A stretch of DNA of 64,000 nucleotides from Cardinalis cardinalis (taxonomy: Eukaryota > Chordata > Aves > Passeriformes > Cardinalidae): contig JACDOX010000335.1 in NCBI GenBank assembly GCA_014549065.1, positions 372,001 to 436,000 of the forward strand, written 5' to 3'. Each line of letters opens with the position of its first letter. Position 1 is the first letter of the stretch. The translations under genes were made by a program, and so were the position numbers. The notes below the pieces were generated by a model, which worked only from the letters and a program-made list of their open reading frames with translations, was not told the DNA's origin and ran no database searches. Below, one piece after another: positions 39,212 through 48,772 of this stretch.

Positions 39212-39252
39212 TCCTTCTTTGTACCAGGGGAAGCCTATGGTACAAAGAAGGA
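39212..39252 (+). repeat. 14-bp perfect inverted repeat with 13-base loop, inside LTR
   Basis: TCCTTCTTTGTACC at 39212-39225 is the exact reverse complement of GGTACAAAGAAGGA at 39239-39252. It could fold as a stable hairpin in transcript or single-stranded DNA. Confidence 0.9.
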
Positions 39253-39441
39253 CTCCTTCTCCTCCTGATGAACTGAGGATTGAGTATTCTAAAGGGTGGT
39301 GCCGGACCGAGAGTTGGTGATTTGGAAGATGTATTGGGAATTTGGTGGGGGGAGGAAGAAAATGTTTTTGTAAGGTTTTGATTTTCCTTGTGTGTTTTTT
39401 TTTTCTCTCTTGTAGTTTAGTTATTTTCTTGTTGTTTAGCT

Positions 39442-39447
39442 AATAAA
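39442..39447 (+). promoter_or_regulatory. AATAAA polyadenylation-type signal of the LTR
   Basis: AATAAA is followed by a GT/T-rich stretch (gttttctttattt), a plausible polyadenylation context for LTR-driven transcripts. Function is inferred from position only. Confidence 0.45.
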
Positions 39448-39536
39448 GTTTTCTTTATTTCTAAGTAGGAGCCTGCTTTGCTTATTCCTGGTCACATCTC
39501 ACAGCAGACACCAGGGAGAGAGTATTTTCATGGGGG

Positions 39537-39555
39537 CACTGGCATTGTGCCAGTG
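39537..39555 (+). repeat. 8-bp hairpin close to the LTR 3' end
   Basis: CACTGGCA and TGCCAGTG are perfect complements around a TTG loop, 13 bp before the right end of the LTR. Confidence 0.85.
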
Positions 39556-39568
39556 TCAAACCATGACA

Positions 39569-39573
39569 ATCTG
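39569..39573 (+). repeat. Right target-site duplication ATCTG
   Basis: This is the exact copy of 38213-38217, marking the right edge of the LTR. Confidence 0.9.
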
Positions 39574-42034
39574 AGAATTTCAGAAATAAGCTAGTAGATA
39601 CCATAGAAAGAATGTGACAGACAGGAAAAAACATTCTGCTGCATAAGAAACAACCTTGGAAGCAAAAGATTCTACAGCAAATGAACCCACATAATGTTTA
39701 AATGTTTTTTAAAAAGAATTATTAATTTCTGTTGAGTAATATCAGACATTATTTGCCATTAGAAAGATCATGTGACATTTAGGCAGTTGCTTTTCTTCAT
39801 GGATGCCTTAAAATTAATGCAATAATGATGATACCAAATATTTTCTCATTGTTAGTGATGTCACTAAAATATTTGCCCCACAAATTTCTTTGTGTGAGAC
39901 AACAGTTACAACCTGTCATAATAGAATAGGTGTGTCTTCTAAAGGACAGTTCACTGGTAAAAAACTGCTAAATTTCTGAATATTGGTACTCACATGATTT
40001 TCAGTAGGGTTTTTAATTTAAAGTCTGGCTAGTTCCTTCAGCCTCNCTTCTTCCTGCCCCCCCTCCTTTTTTTTTTCTTTTTTCTTACCAGGTATTAAAG
40101 TATTTAGAAGACAAGTTCATGTCATAACATTTCTTTACAGAAATTAAATAGTTGGTGTAGGAGGCAAGCATATAAAATCAAGAGAAAAATCCCAAGTGAT
40201 GTAAATTCCTAGTTATCACAGTAGAAGGAGAAAGTTCAGTGGTATCATAACTGTACAAAGTAATAATATTGGAATTCAATGACTGACTCTGCTTCAGACA
40301 GGAAGAAAGAAAGTAAAACATGAATAACAAAAGCAAAAATTTCACTGAAAGAACCAACCCTTAATAATCTCTCTGTAAGGAGGTCTTACTAAGAGTTTAA
40401 AACATGTGGTGCTTCCAGCATGGCAATTCTCTGTTTACTGTATACTTAAATCTGTGGTTGGATAGAGTAGACCTGGAACAGCATGGTAANTGGGGAAAAT
40501 GCACCTCAGTTTCCTGCTCTTTTTAATAGGTGTGAATCTCAGGGCATGGTTGGTTTGGTTTATAGCTCTGATATAGCCTATGCTGATCAAGCAGTGCTGG
40601 AGTAGCAGTACCCAGAAAGCCCCAAACACNCAGTGTTCATACCTCCAACTCCTCTCTGAAGGTCAGCAGTATCTCACATGGCTGACACTGATCACTGCTG
40701 TATGAGCTGATGAGTTCTGGAGCTCCTCTCCCACCTCCAATAGGTGTGCTCTTGAAGGCTCTGGAGAGCCTTCTTGGAAGCCTGTTTGCCCAATTTATTC
40801 AACAACAAGAAAAATACCTGTTGCTGAATGCTGNATTTCACAGGGGTATGAAGGACTTGCTCTAGTCCTATCCCACAGGCTGAGTCTATTAGCAATTTAA
40901 ATGTACTTCTCATGCACTTTTGAAGCACATCTTTAGATTTCATTTTATTTAAGAAGAATCCAGGTCATGTTCTTGAAGATCATTCTCTTTGATGTGAATC
41001 CTAATATAGGAAGAGGGGATAGCTGGACATTCAAATCANATTTGATCTGAACTGAAATGTTCAGATAGATGAACTCTGAGATGTCTATTAAGAATATGTC
41101 CTTATTGATGTCTCACAGGCAGCAGCCCTCAAGCCTGAAAAGCAGGACACATTACTATAGATTCCTTGAAACAAAAGTAGACATGAAGGAAGGGGATGAT
41201 AAAGTGGGGAAAAGTATGGATATCTGTGCACTGGTTTTTTTCCCTACCTTTCTGCAAGTGCTAGGAATTTCACCAAGTGGGTCAGTGGCTCAGTTCAGTA
41301 CTATGAAATGTATTCATTTACTCTCATGACCCAGCTTTGGCTATTACCACCACCTAAATGATGTGTGAAAAATAAACTTGTACATTTCTCTGTTCAGCCT
41401 TGAATGCTGAGAATTACAATATCCCTGCATACCTACAAGGATGGACTTCCATACTTTTAAGCTAGGTAAAACCACCCAGCTTCTGAAAAAAAAAAGAGAT
41501 CCTTCTTCCTTGTAAATATATTTAGGCACTATTAAAAGTATTTTTAGGTAATATATTTGTATCATTATTTATACACATGAAAGTTACTAAAAATTATCCT
41601 CTTTCAGTGACTGAAGTTGCAACAGTAGTAAGTGGTTTAAAGTTGTGTCCCGATGAAAGTTCGAAATTCAAGAAAACTCTGTCTCTCATGAATAAAACAA
41701 AAATTATTCTTTCTTCCTGTTCAAATTAAATGATGGGAAAAGAAAGAACCCAATGTAAAATAAGAGCTGGAAAGATAGAGAAAAGATAGTTTTGAAATGG
41801 GAAAGAACTTTTACCTAACTACCAGTTCGGAAGAAGTGCAGAATAAGATGGTGCTTCTGCCTTGTTTATTGTTCAGCCTCATAAATTTTATTTCAATTCT
41901 TTGCCTTTGTGGTGGTTACCTTAATNAAAAGCAGAGTTATTTGTGTATATAAAAAAGAATAACCAGGGAAGAAAACCTCACCATTAAACTCATACAATGA
42001 CTGAACTTGAACAAAAACAAAGCAATTCTTAAAA
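39574..42034. other. Unique noncoding sequence, nothing recognised
   Basis: I see no gene or named repeat. A pyrimidine-rich patch (ccccccctcctttttttttt-like) lies at 40057-40086. Frames at 40435-40629, 40692-40943 and 41069-41329 have no family resemblance. Confidence 0.5.
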
Positions 42035-42675
42035 CCAGGATGACTTGGGGGTCCTGGTGGAAAACNAGCTGTCCATGAACCAGAAGTGCCCTTGTGGCCC
42101 AGAAGGCCAATGGTATCCTGGGATGGATTAGGAAGAGCATTGCCAGCAGTTCAAGTGAAGTGATGCTGCCCCTCTGCTCAGCTCTGGTGAGGCACATCTG
42201 GGGCTCTGTGTCCAGTTGTGGAATCCTCAGCACAGGAGCTCCTGGAGCAGATCCAGTGGAGGGGAACAAAGATGATGAGGATACTGGAACATCCCTCTTA
42301 AGAGAAGTCATGAGAACTGGGCCTGTCTGCCTCAAGAAGAGATGACTGAGGGACACCTCATCAGTGACTGTCAGTATCTGAAGGGAGAGTGTCAGAGGAT
42401 GGAGCCAGGCTCTGCTCAGGGGTGCCAAGCAACANGACACGAGGTAACAGACAGAAACAGAAGCACAGGAAGTTTCACCTAAATATGAGGAAGAACTTAT
42501 TTGCTGTGAGGGTGANCAGCACTGCAACAGATTGCCCAGAGAGGTTGTGGAGTCTCCCTCACTGGAGATATTCAGGAACCATCTGTACAAAGCTCTGTGC
42601 GATGTGCTCTCAGATGGCTCTTGAGCAGCACAGATGAGCCGCTGTGGTCCCTTCAATCCTGTAATTCTGTGAATT
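42035..42675 (+). mobile_element. 5'-truncated CR1 LINE, end of ORF2 plus 3' untranslated region
   Basis: The element starts inside the C-terminal part of ORF2: gatgacttgggggtcctggt encodes the LGVLV motif. After a frameshift, 42094 onward translates to KANGILGWIRKSIASSSSEV, the well-known C-terminal CR1 reverse-transcriptase text. The 3' untranslated part follows (atgaggaagaacttatttgc, gattgcccagagaggttgtg), ending in taattctgtgaat, the terminal repeat relic. It carries three ambiguous bases, several stops and frameshifts. The 5' truncation during reverse transcription is typical of the family. A 251-codon frame on the opposite strand (41937-42692) is purely antisense. Confidence 0.93.
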
Positions 42676-43650
42676 AGAAAATACATTGGCAATGGCCATT
42701 GATATTCACAGGCTAACTACCTGAAATGCATTAAAGGAGCTCTTCACTCAACCCCGTTTTAGTCTTTCAAACAACATTTGTGAAAAGGCAAGTCACTTTT
42801 ATTGTGGGATTGGGTGCAACTGGTTAAAATTGTATCTATCAGTGATTCCCATTAAATCCATATTCTCATTTTGACTTTTTTGCCTGCTTTGCTAAATGAA
42901 ATTTTCAATCCTGCTGTGGGGTTNGGTTGTCTTATTTTGACTTCTTTCTTGTTACAGTGTAAGTAACTGTGTTTCTTCTGTTCTTTTTGTTCAATTAGTT
43001 TATTTCTAAATTGATTTTGCTTAGTTATTAAATGGTGAATAAGTTACACAGTCTCATATTCATTATTTAACTTAAATGGTTAGGTACAAGCTAAAAGCTG
43101 GTGTATTATTTTCTTCTGACTTACTGAAAAAAAATTGCTCTTTTCCATGTTTATTAAATTGCCATAATTATGTGTTTTTGTCTTAGGGAGAACTGGAGGA
43201 TGTTTTGTTATAGTTGTATAATACACCTCAACATGTGAGATTTTTCCAACAAAACCAATAAAAATATTGAATCAAAAGTAAAAGTCCCAGAGTAGCTTTG
43301 TGGTAGGAGATTGTATAGGATCCAGCAAAAGTAGAGTCTGAAAAAAATTCCAGCCCACTAATTAAGTATAGACTCATGGTAAAGGACTTAAAAATATTTG
43401 TTGTCCTTCCATAAACTAGAAATAACTCTTCATGAAAATGTATGCATTAAGTTTAGAACAATCTTTTTGTTGCCATTGATACTCCAATATTGCCTTCAAT
43501 CTTCATTGGATTTTTGCTGGTTTTGCTTTAAAGTAATATATACTTAGAACTCTGCCTATTTTCACTGAATTAGATATATGCAAAAAGGAGCAGTCTTTAG
43601 TTGTTATAAAATTATATGATTGTGATAACCAGAAAGTATGAACCATTTTT
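42676..43650. other. Unique AT-rich noncoding sequence
   Basis: No gene or repeat is recognised between the CR1 3' end and the LTR to the right. Confidence 0.5.
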
Positions 43651-44028
43651 TGTTATGGTTGGCCATTTTTCCAGTGCAGGGAAAACTTCAGACNCTCAAT
43701 ATGAGTGTTCAGGAAGCTTCCATTTATTAGAGAGAGCATCAAAATTTTTATACACAAGTAATAAGCTCATACATATTCTAAAGCTAAGCAGTCTATTGGT
43801 TATATTAAGATATCAGCTTCTTCATTCCAAAGGAGTTAAATCGGCTTTTTTTCATGTCTCTAGTCTCTCAACTACAGCACCTTGTTATGGTAACACAGCT
43901 ATGCCCAAGGACATGATGTTTTGCAGGTGCAAAAACTCAGATTAGCTGGGTTCGGTACTTTCCCAGCCCTTGGTCCGCTAACAAGCGAATGTCTATGTGA
44001 CCCCTGTCATGTTAGCTATTCCTCTACA
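43651..44028 (-). mobile_element. Complete solo LTR of an avian retrovirus-like element
   Basis: On the plus strand the segment runs from TGTTATGG to CTCTACA, so both ends have retroviral TG/CA termini. Read on the minus strand the order is that of a compact retroviral LTR: a U3-like region starting TGTAGAGG, a CCAAT box (complement of 43795-43799), a TATA box TATAAAAA (complement of 43745-43752) and AATAAA (complement of 43723-43728), with about 70 bp to the 3' edge. The compact 378-bp length is in the range of avian alpharetrovirus-type LTRs. Flanking 6-mers attttt and atttca agree at four of six positions, a doubtful target duplication. No coding region is attached. One ambiguous base lies at 43694. 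Confidence 0.75.
43745..43799 (-). promoter_or_regulatory. LTR core promoter: CCAAT box and TATA box
   Basis: On the minus strand CCAAT is followed about 42 bp later by TATAAAAA, and about 16 bp further by AATAAA. The spacing fits a retroviral promoter and polyadenylation arrangement. Whether it is still active is unknown. Confidence 0.55.
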
Positions 44029-47000
44029 ATTTCACTTTTATCTAGTGCATTTTTAAACAAATAATGTGTGATTACTATATGCTCAGATCTTAATATCCAA
44101 CTCAAACTACAAAATTGAGTATTGTTTTGCCAGTGTAGACATCGCTGTGGCAAAAACCTGAGTAGAACTCAAACCTAATAAATTTTCAGGAGAATAAAAT
44201 GGTAAATCATGATTTTCAAGATAAATCCATGAGGTACAGAGCAGAAAGTGATTGCATTTAATTCATGTGCTGAATCCACATCTTCAGGGATATAAACCTC
44301 TGCTGGTTGTTTTGGAGAATTTTTCAGTGTACAGCAACACAGGCAGATCAGAAGGACAGTGAATCCACTCCTGCTTCCTTTCAGTAGAATATCACAGCTC
44401 AGGAGCATTTTCTCAGTCTCAGCTTGAAAGGCTTTACAATTGTCTTAATAAAGGATTTCCTGAGTTGGAAATTGCCTGGCAAATGAGCCATAATTTGGAT
44501 ACAAAATCCATGAACACTCAGTGTACCTATGTATTATGCCTTTCCATATGTCAAAAGAGCTGAAAATCTGCAAACTCAATCTCTTGATAAAGATTATATA
44601 ACCAGAGTCTTGTTAAGTAAATACCAGTTAATATTTTGCTTCTGAGATGAATGTTTGTGCACATGGAATGGCTTTATAAGCCTCCTGTGGAGAAAACTAT
44701 AGACAANGTAATAAGACTGCTTTAAGCAACCTGTTTCATTTATATACATGTATCTGTCTTGGATTGTAGGCAATCAAGCAACAGATATTTTACATGTAGC
44801 TCAAGCCAATGAAATTAAGAAATTCTAGAAACATTGCTCACTGAAATCAGTGTGCAGCAGAAAGTCTCTTGCTATTCTGATAATTCAATTATATTCAACT
44901 CAATTCCAAATGGAAAAGAAACAGGAGTGTGTTACAAAGGGCTTTCACTCAAGCGCACCTTACCAAACAAGTGCCTGCAATGCTTCATGTTGCCTTTAGA
45001 ATGCAAGGTACTTAGAAAAAATAATACAAAAAATTACACAGAATGGATAACATGATAATGAAATCTTTCTTGGATTGCCATTCCTGAAATATGTGTGTAT
45101 GTGTGTCTTTATGTTAACTTTCTTCTATGTAATGCTCTTTATTATGCAATGCCTCAATATCTGTTTCTGTGACCAGCTACTGAAACTGGGAAAACATAGA
45201 AGATTGCTATGTAATCAGAACATCTCTTCTTCCAATTGCCATCTTTCTTTGAAGTGACAACTTCAAAATTTAATTTATTCTTCCCTTTCTCTTTTAAGGA
45301 AAAATGTATTTGGACTCTAATGTATTTGTCAAATAATTAGTCTGGAATTTAAAATGGAAACATGTTGGATTATAGGACTTAAAATATACCTGTAAGTAAA
45401 ATATAACTGTAAGTAGGTATTTAAATTGGTCTTGGAACAGTAGAATGTGCTTCCATATTGTTTAGGTTGCCTCAGAATTGCTCTGTTTCTAATATTTTCA
45501 GCAAGTTTAGAATTTTGCAGAAAGTTGTNTTAATGAATTCATGGAGGCAACTTACACCAAGTGTGTAATTGCCTGAACAATTTATTGACAGGTGCTATGA
45601 GCAAGGTGTGTAAGCAACCCTGAAACTGCATCTTTCTAGGGAAACAAGCATGGTTTGAACCAGCTTCACCTTAAAACTGACAATGTATAAGGATTTTTAT
45701 ACACAATAGTTATACATGGTGAACTAGATTATTGAGTAAGCTCTATCGATGAAAACATAGTATGTCAAAATAAAAGGTAACCATAACAAAAAGTAGTGAT
45801 TTCCATTCCATGAGAAAAAATTACACCTTTAATCCCAACATAAAATGCCACCCTGTGTCATTTGGATTTCGTAGAAATAATTTCCTAGTTGTTTGCTGTC
45901 AAGAAATTTTAAATTAAAATATAGAAAATTAAAATGAAATATAAAAAATACTTAAAATGAATTCTTCCAATTAATTCACTGTAGATAACCGTGTTGCTAG
46001 GAGAGAAAAAGTCTCAAAATTTACATACAAGCATAATTTCTCATATAATTAAATTTTAAGTAAACTTTTAAAATTAATATGCTTCCATCTTGCTTGGTTC
46101 CTATTAATGAGCATGACTTACCACTTAGGCTACTTTATCTATTAGTTTGATATAAACATCTACAAACCAAACCAAAAAAACCAAAACAAAAACAGAATAA
46201 AAGGACACCCCCAAAAATTTAATTTAATTTTTTTTTTAAATATAAAATACATTTTAATATAAAATACATAATGTGGAATTAGATAATAGATAGGGATGTG
46301 GGCCAGTGTTTTTAGTGCAGATTTTGAAACAGCAAATTTGCACTGCAGAGTGTAACTGAAACACAGTAATTGTTATTTTGTCTTTCTATTATTCTATGAT
46401 ATAATCATGTAGGAAAAAGGTCAGTCAATATATAGACATCTGTCTCCATGAAAATTAAAATATTCACTTACAAACAGTAAAATTTTTGCTGTTAATAGCA
46501 ATTGGGAGGAAGAAATTCCAATGGGCCAAGTATAAAATTTTAAGGGTTCACTCACTTTTGTTTGCGTATTTTCTACAGGCTGATTACATTACAACAGAAA
46601 TCCATGTAATCTTCATGATGTAGTTACACTATTCAAGAAATAAACTAAGGTTTATGAGTTATCCATATTGCTGTGGGATTCCCAGCACACAGTAATTATG
46701 GAGAAAATTATGATGATTTGTATGTATGATGCTCATTGCAAGCTATTCTAGCAATGTGCTGCCTTTTATCCCCTGATCAAAATCCTGGTTCACAACTCCT
46801 AAGCTTTAAGGTACATATCTTCACAGGGGTTTCAACATAACTTTATTTCACTGGATAGGATCAGCACTACTTAGATCTATCTTTATCACCTGAACCATCA
46901 CTAGGGTATTGGCAGTAACTGCTTCTTAACAGGACACAAGTATTACTTCCTTTGCCTTAAAGATTTAGCAGTACAGGTTCTAGTTAGTATCAGAGTTAAA

Positions 47001-47459
47001 AAACACAGACCTACCTATTGCTCTTTTAACTCTTATTCTCCAGTCAATACTTGAAAGCCAAACTATAAATTTGAAAACAATAAATGGGGATGACTGTACA
47101 TTTCTTCTTCCTTAAAAATTTTCTTGCTAGTCAAAACATGCAATGTGTATTTGTCCTGTTTTGGGGATTGACATATAGCTCCCTTCATGGAAGATTCTGA
47201 CACTTGCTAGCTAAACTTGTGATAACAGTGGCTAAANCTTGATTTCATCCTTCTTGTAAAAAGAAACTCTAAACCCATTGTTTACCAATTACCTTTGTTT
47301 GCTGTGTCTGTTTTCTATACTTTCTCCTCTCCATCAGACTTCTTTGNAACTGATGCACTTGCAAAAGTCCTGTGTTGCAAGAGCAGAAATCTCTTTTATC
47401 TAATTCTTATGTCTATTCAGAAAACTTTTTTTTTTCCTTGAACTAGAACAGAGAACAAT
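44029..47459. other. Unique AT-rich noncoding sequence
   Basis: No transposon is recognised. A minus-strand frame at 44175-44408 begins with a hydrophobic leader-like segment and is discussed among the findings, but it is not called as a gene. The stretch 45900-46280 is very AT-rich, with A-runs and two tandem copies of a roughly 17-bp ataaaatacat-containing unit near 46240-46270. Confidence 0.45.
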
Positions 47460-47623
47460 ATTATATATTAGGAAGAAATTCTTTACTGTGAGGTTGGCAA
47501 GGCCCTGGAATGGGTTGCCTGGAGAAGGCTGTGGATGCTGCATCCCTGGAAGTGCTGAAGGCCAGGTTGGATGGGACTTGGAGCAACCTGGTCTAGTGGA
47601 AGGTCTTCCTGTCCATGGCAGAG
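47460..47623 (+). mobile_element. CR1 LINE 3' region, left part (split by LTR)
   Basis: The text attaggaagaaattctttac, tgtgaggttggcaaggccct, gcatccctggaagtgctgaa, gccaggttggatgggacttg, gcaacctggtctagtggaag and ctgtccatggcagag is sense CR1 3' untranslated sequence. It stops at 47623, exactly where an LTR begins, and resumes at 48008 with gggttggaactggatgatct. Together the two parts make one CR1 3' end interrupted by a younger insertion. Confidence 0.93.
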
Positions 47624-48007
47624 TGTGACAGTGGTCACAAGGGTCTTTGGATGAGGGAAGAGATGAGGATTTGACTCCATATTTCAGAAGGCTTGATTTA
47701 TTATTTTATTTTATATATTACATTAAAACTAAAAGAATAGAAGAAAAGGTTCTCAGAAGGCTAGCTAAGCTAAGAATACAAAAGAAAGAAAGATAACAAA
47801 GGTTTGTGTCTNGGACACTGTGTTCAAACCAGCTGGGCTGTGATTGGCCATTAATTCCAAACATCCACATGAGACCAATCACAGACCCGCCTGTTGCATT
47901 CCACAGCAGCAGATAACCATTGTTTACATTTTGTCTCTGAGGCCTCTCAGCTTCTCAGGAAGAAAAAATCCCAGTGAAAGGATTTTCATAAAAATATGTC
48001 TGCGACA
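47624..48007 (-). mobile_element. Solo LTR (384 bp) inserted into a CR1 element
   Basis: The segment runs TGTGACAGTGGTCACAAG to GTCTGCGACA with TG/CA termini. It is recognised from songbird genomes. On the minus strand it carries CCAAT-type boxes (the complements of attgg in tgtgattggcca, and a second in the agaccaatcac segment on the opposite strand), followed by a TATA-like, AATAAA-containing AT-rich stretch near 47700-47730. That order favours minus orientation. The CR1 sequence on both sides is continuous, so insertion came after the CR1. Flanks give CAGAG on the left and CAGGG one base in from the right edge, an imperfect 5-bp target duplication. No internal retroviral sequence is present. 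Confidence 0.88.
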
Positions 48008-48075
48008 CCAGGGGGTTGGAACTGGATGATCTTTGATCTTTGGTTTTCCAAACCATCCTATAATGATATGATTTG
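48008..48075 (+). mobile_element. CR1 LINE 3' terminus, right part (split by LTR)
   Basis: The text agggggttggaactggatga, followed by tctttgatctttggttttcc, aaaccatcc and tataatgatatgatt, is the last 65 bp of a sense CR1 with its degraded terminal octamer repeat. It continues the fragment at 47460-47623. Confidence 0.92.
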
Positions 48076-48385
48076 TGTTCTGAACGCCAATGATTTCTTG
48101 ATTTTTTGCACGTACCAGGCCACNAGGAAATACCCAGTACAATTTACCATGAACAGGATGTAGGAACTGGTGTGTATCTGCAATATGTGCAGATGTAAGT
48201 AGCTTTTTGACTCGTGCATAATGTCTGCTTGATCTATGGTTCTATGGCTCAACAAAAAACTAACAAAATTATTGCAGAAAACCCATATGGAGAATGTTCC
48301 TTCTCTTGCAGCTGATCCCAGCACCTGTTGCAATCATTCAAGTCTGTTCCTGTTGGACACCTAGCCTGACTTTGAAGACCAAGAC
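48076..48385. other. Short unique noncoding stretch
   Basis: This lies between the split CR1 and the next LTR fragment. I recognise nothing in it. Confidence 0.5.
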
Positions 48386-48772
48386 TGTGCTGGTTTAAAA
48401 TCCAGCAGGAAAATTAAACTTACTCAAGCTTCCCCCTTTCAATAGTGGAGAGCAGACCAGGTGATATTATAAGATGGAGTCACAGTTTACTGAAAAATTG
48501 CAATAACCATAGCAATATTAACCAGAGTGTGTACAGAAGAGAGACTGTTTTACCCCCAAAAAGGGTATTCACCACCCAAAACCCAAAAATACTTCCTAAA
48601 GGAGACTGTCTCCCTCTGCAATGGCAGTAATGGCAGCAGTAGCAGCAGATCTNGGGGTTTCAACCCCAGTCCACCACACCCCCACTGCAAACCCATCAAA
48701 AGATGGTATCCCTTCTGCTTCCAGTCACCAAATTCCTCCTGCCATTGTGTGGGTGATATGGAATAAAACACT
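48386..48772 (-). mobile_element. Probable LTR fragment
   Basis: It begins TGTGCTGGTTTAAAATCCAG, continues with gagtcacagtttactgaaaa, gagagactgttttaccccca, gcaatggcagtaatggcagc, ctnggggtttcaaccccagt and aattcctcctgccattgtgt. The order resembles a songbird LTR family that I remember in outline. If so, the left edge is the LTR 3' end and the element is on the minus strand. No terminal CA/TG partner or target duplication was found at the right, so the right edge is a guess. Confidence 0.5.

Larger units (their letters stand above)
38218..39568 (+). mobile_element. Complete 1,351-bp LTR element with perfect 5-bp target duplication
   Basis: The element begins TGTGGTAGTTTGA and ends GTCAAACCATGACA; the ends are imperfect inverted repeats with the canonical TG and CA termini. 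Identical ATCTG flanks it on both sides. I recognise this long LTR from songbird genomes but do not assert a family name. It has a GC- and CpG-rich 5' third (about 38375-38700) containing a short CTG run, then G-rich and T-rich stretches, and an AATAAA signal at 39442-39447, about 125 bp before the right end, which favours plus orientation. The complementary signal is also present close by, so strand is not certain. There is no internal gag-pol-env region, so it is a solo LTR or a non-autonomous element. Open frames here, including a 194-codon minus frame with several ambiguous bases, are not genes. Confidence 0.88.

Noticed and set aside
41937..42692. 251-codon open frame on the minus strand, the longest in the window
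   Set aside because: It is exactly antisense to the CR1 ORF2/3' untranslated copy at 42035-42675, contains ambiguous codons and shows no domain of its own.
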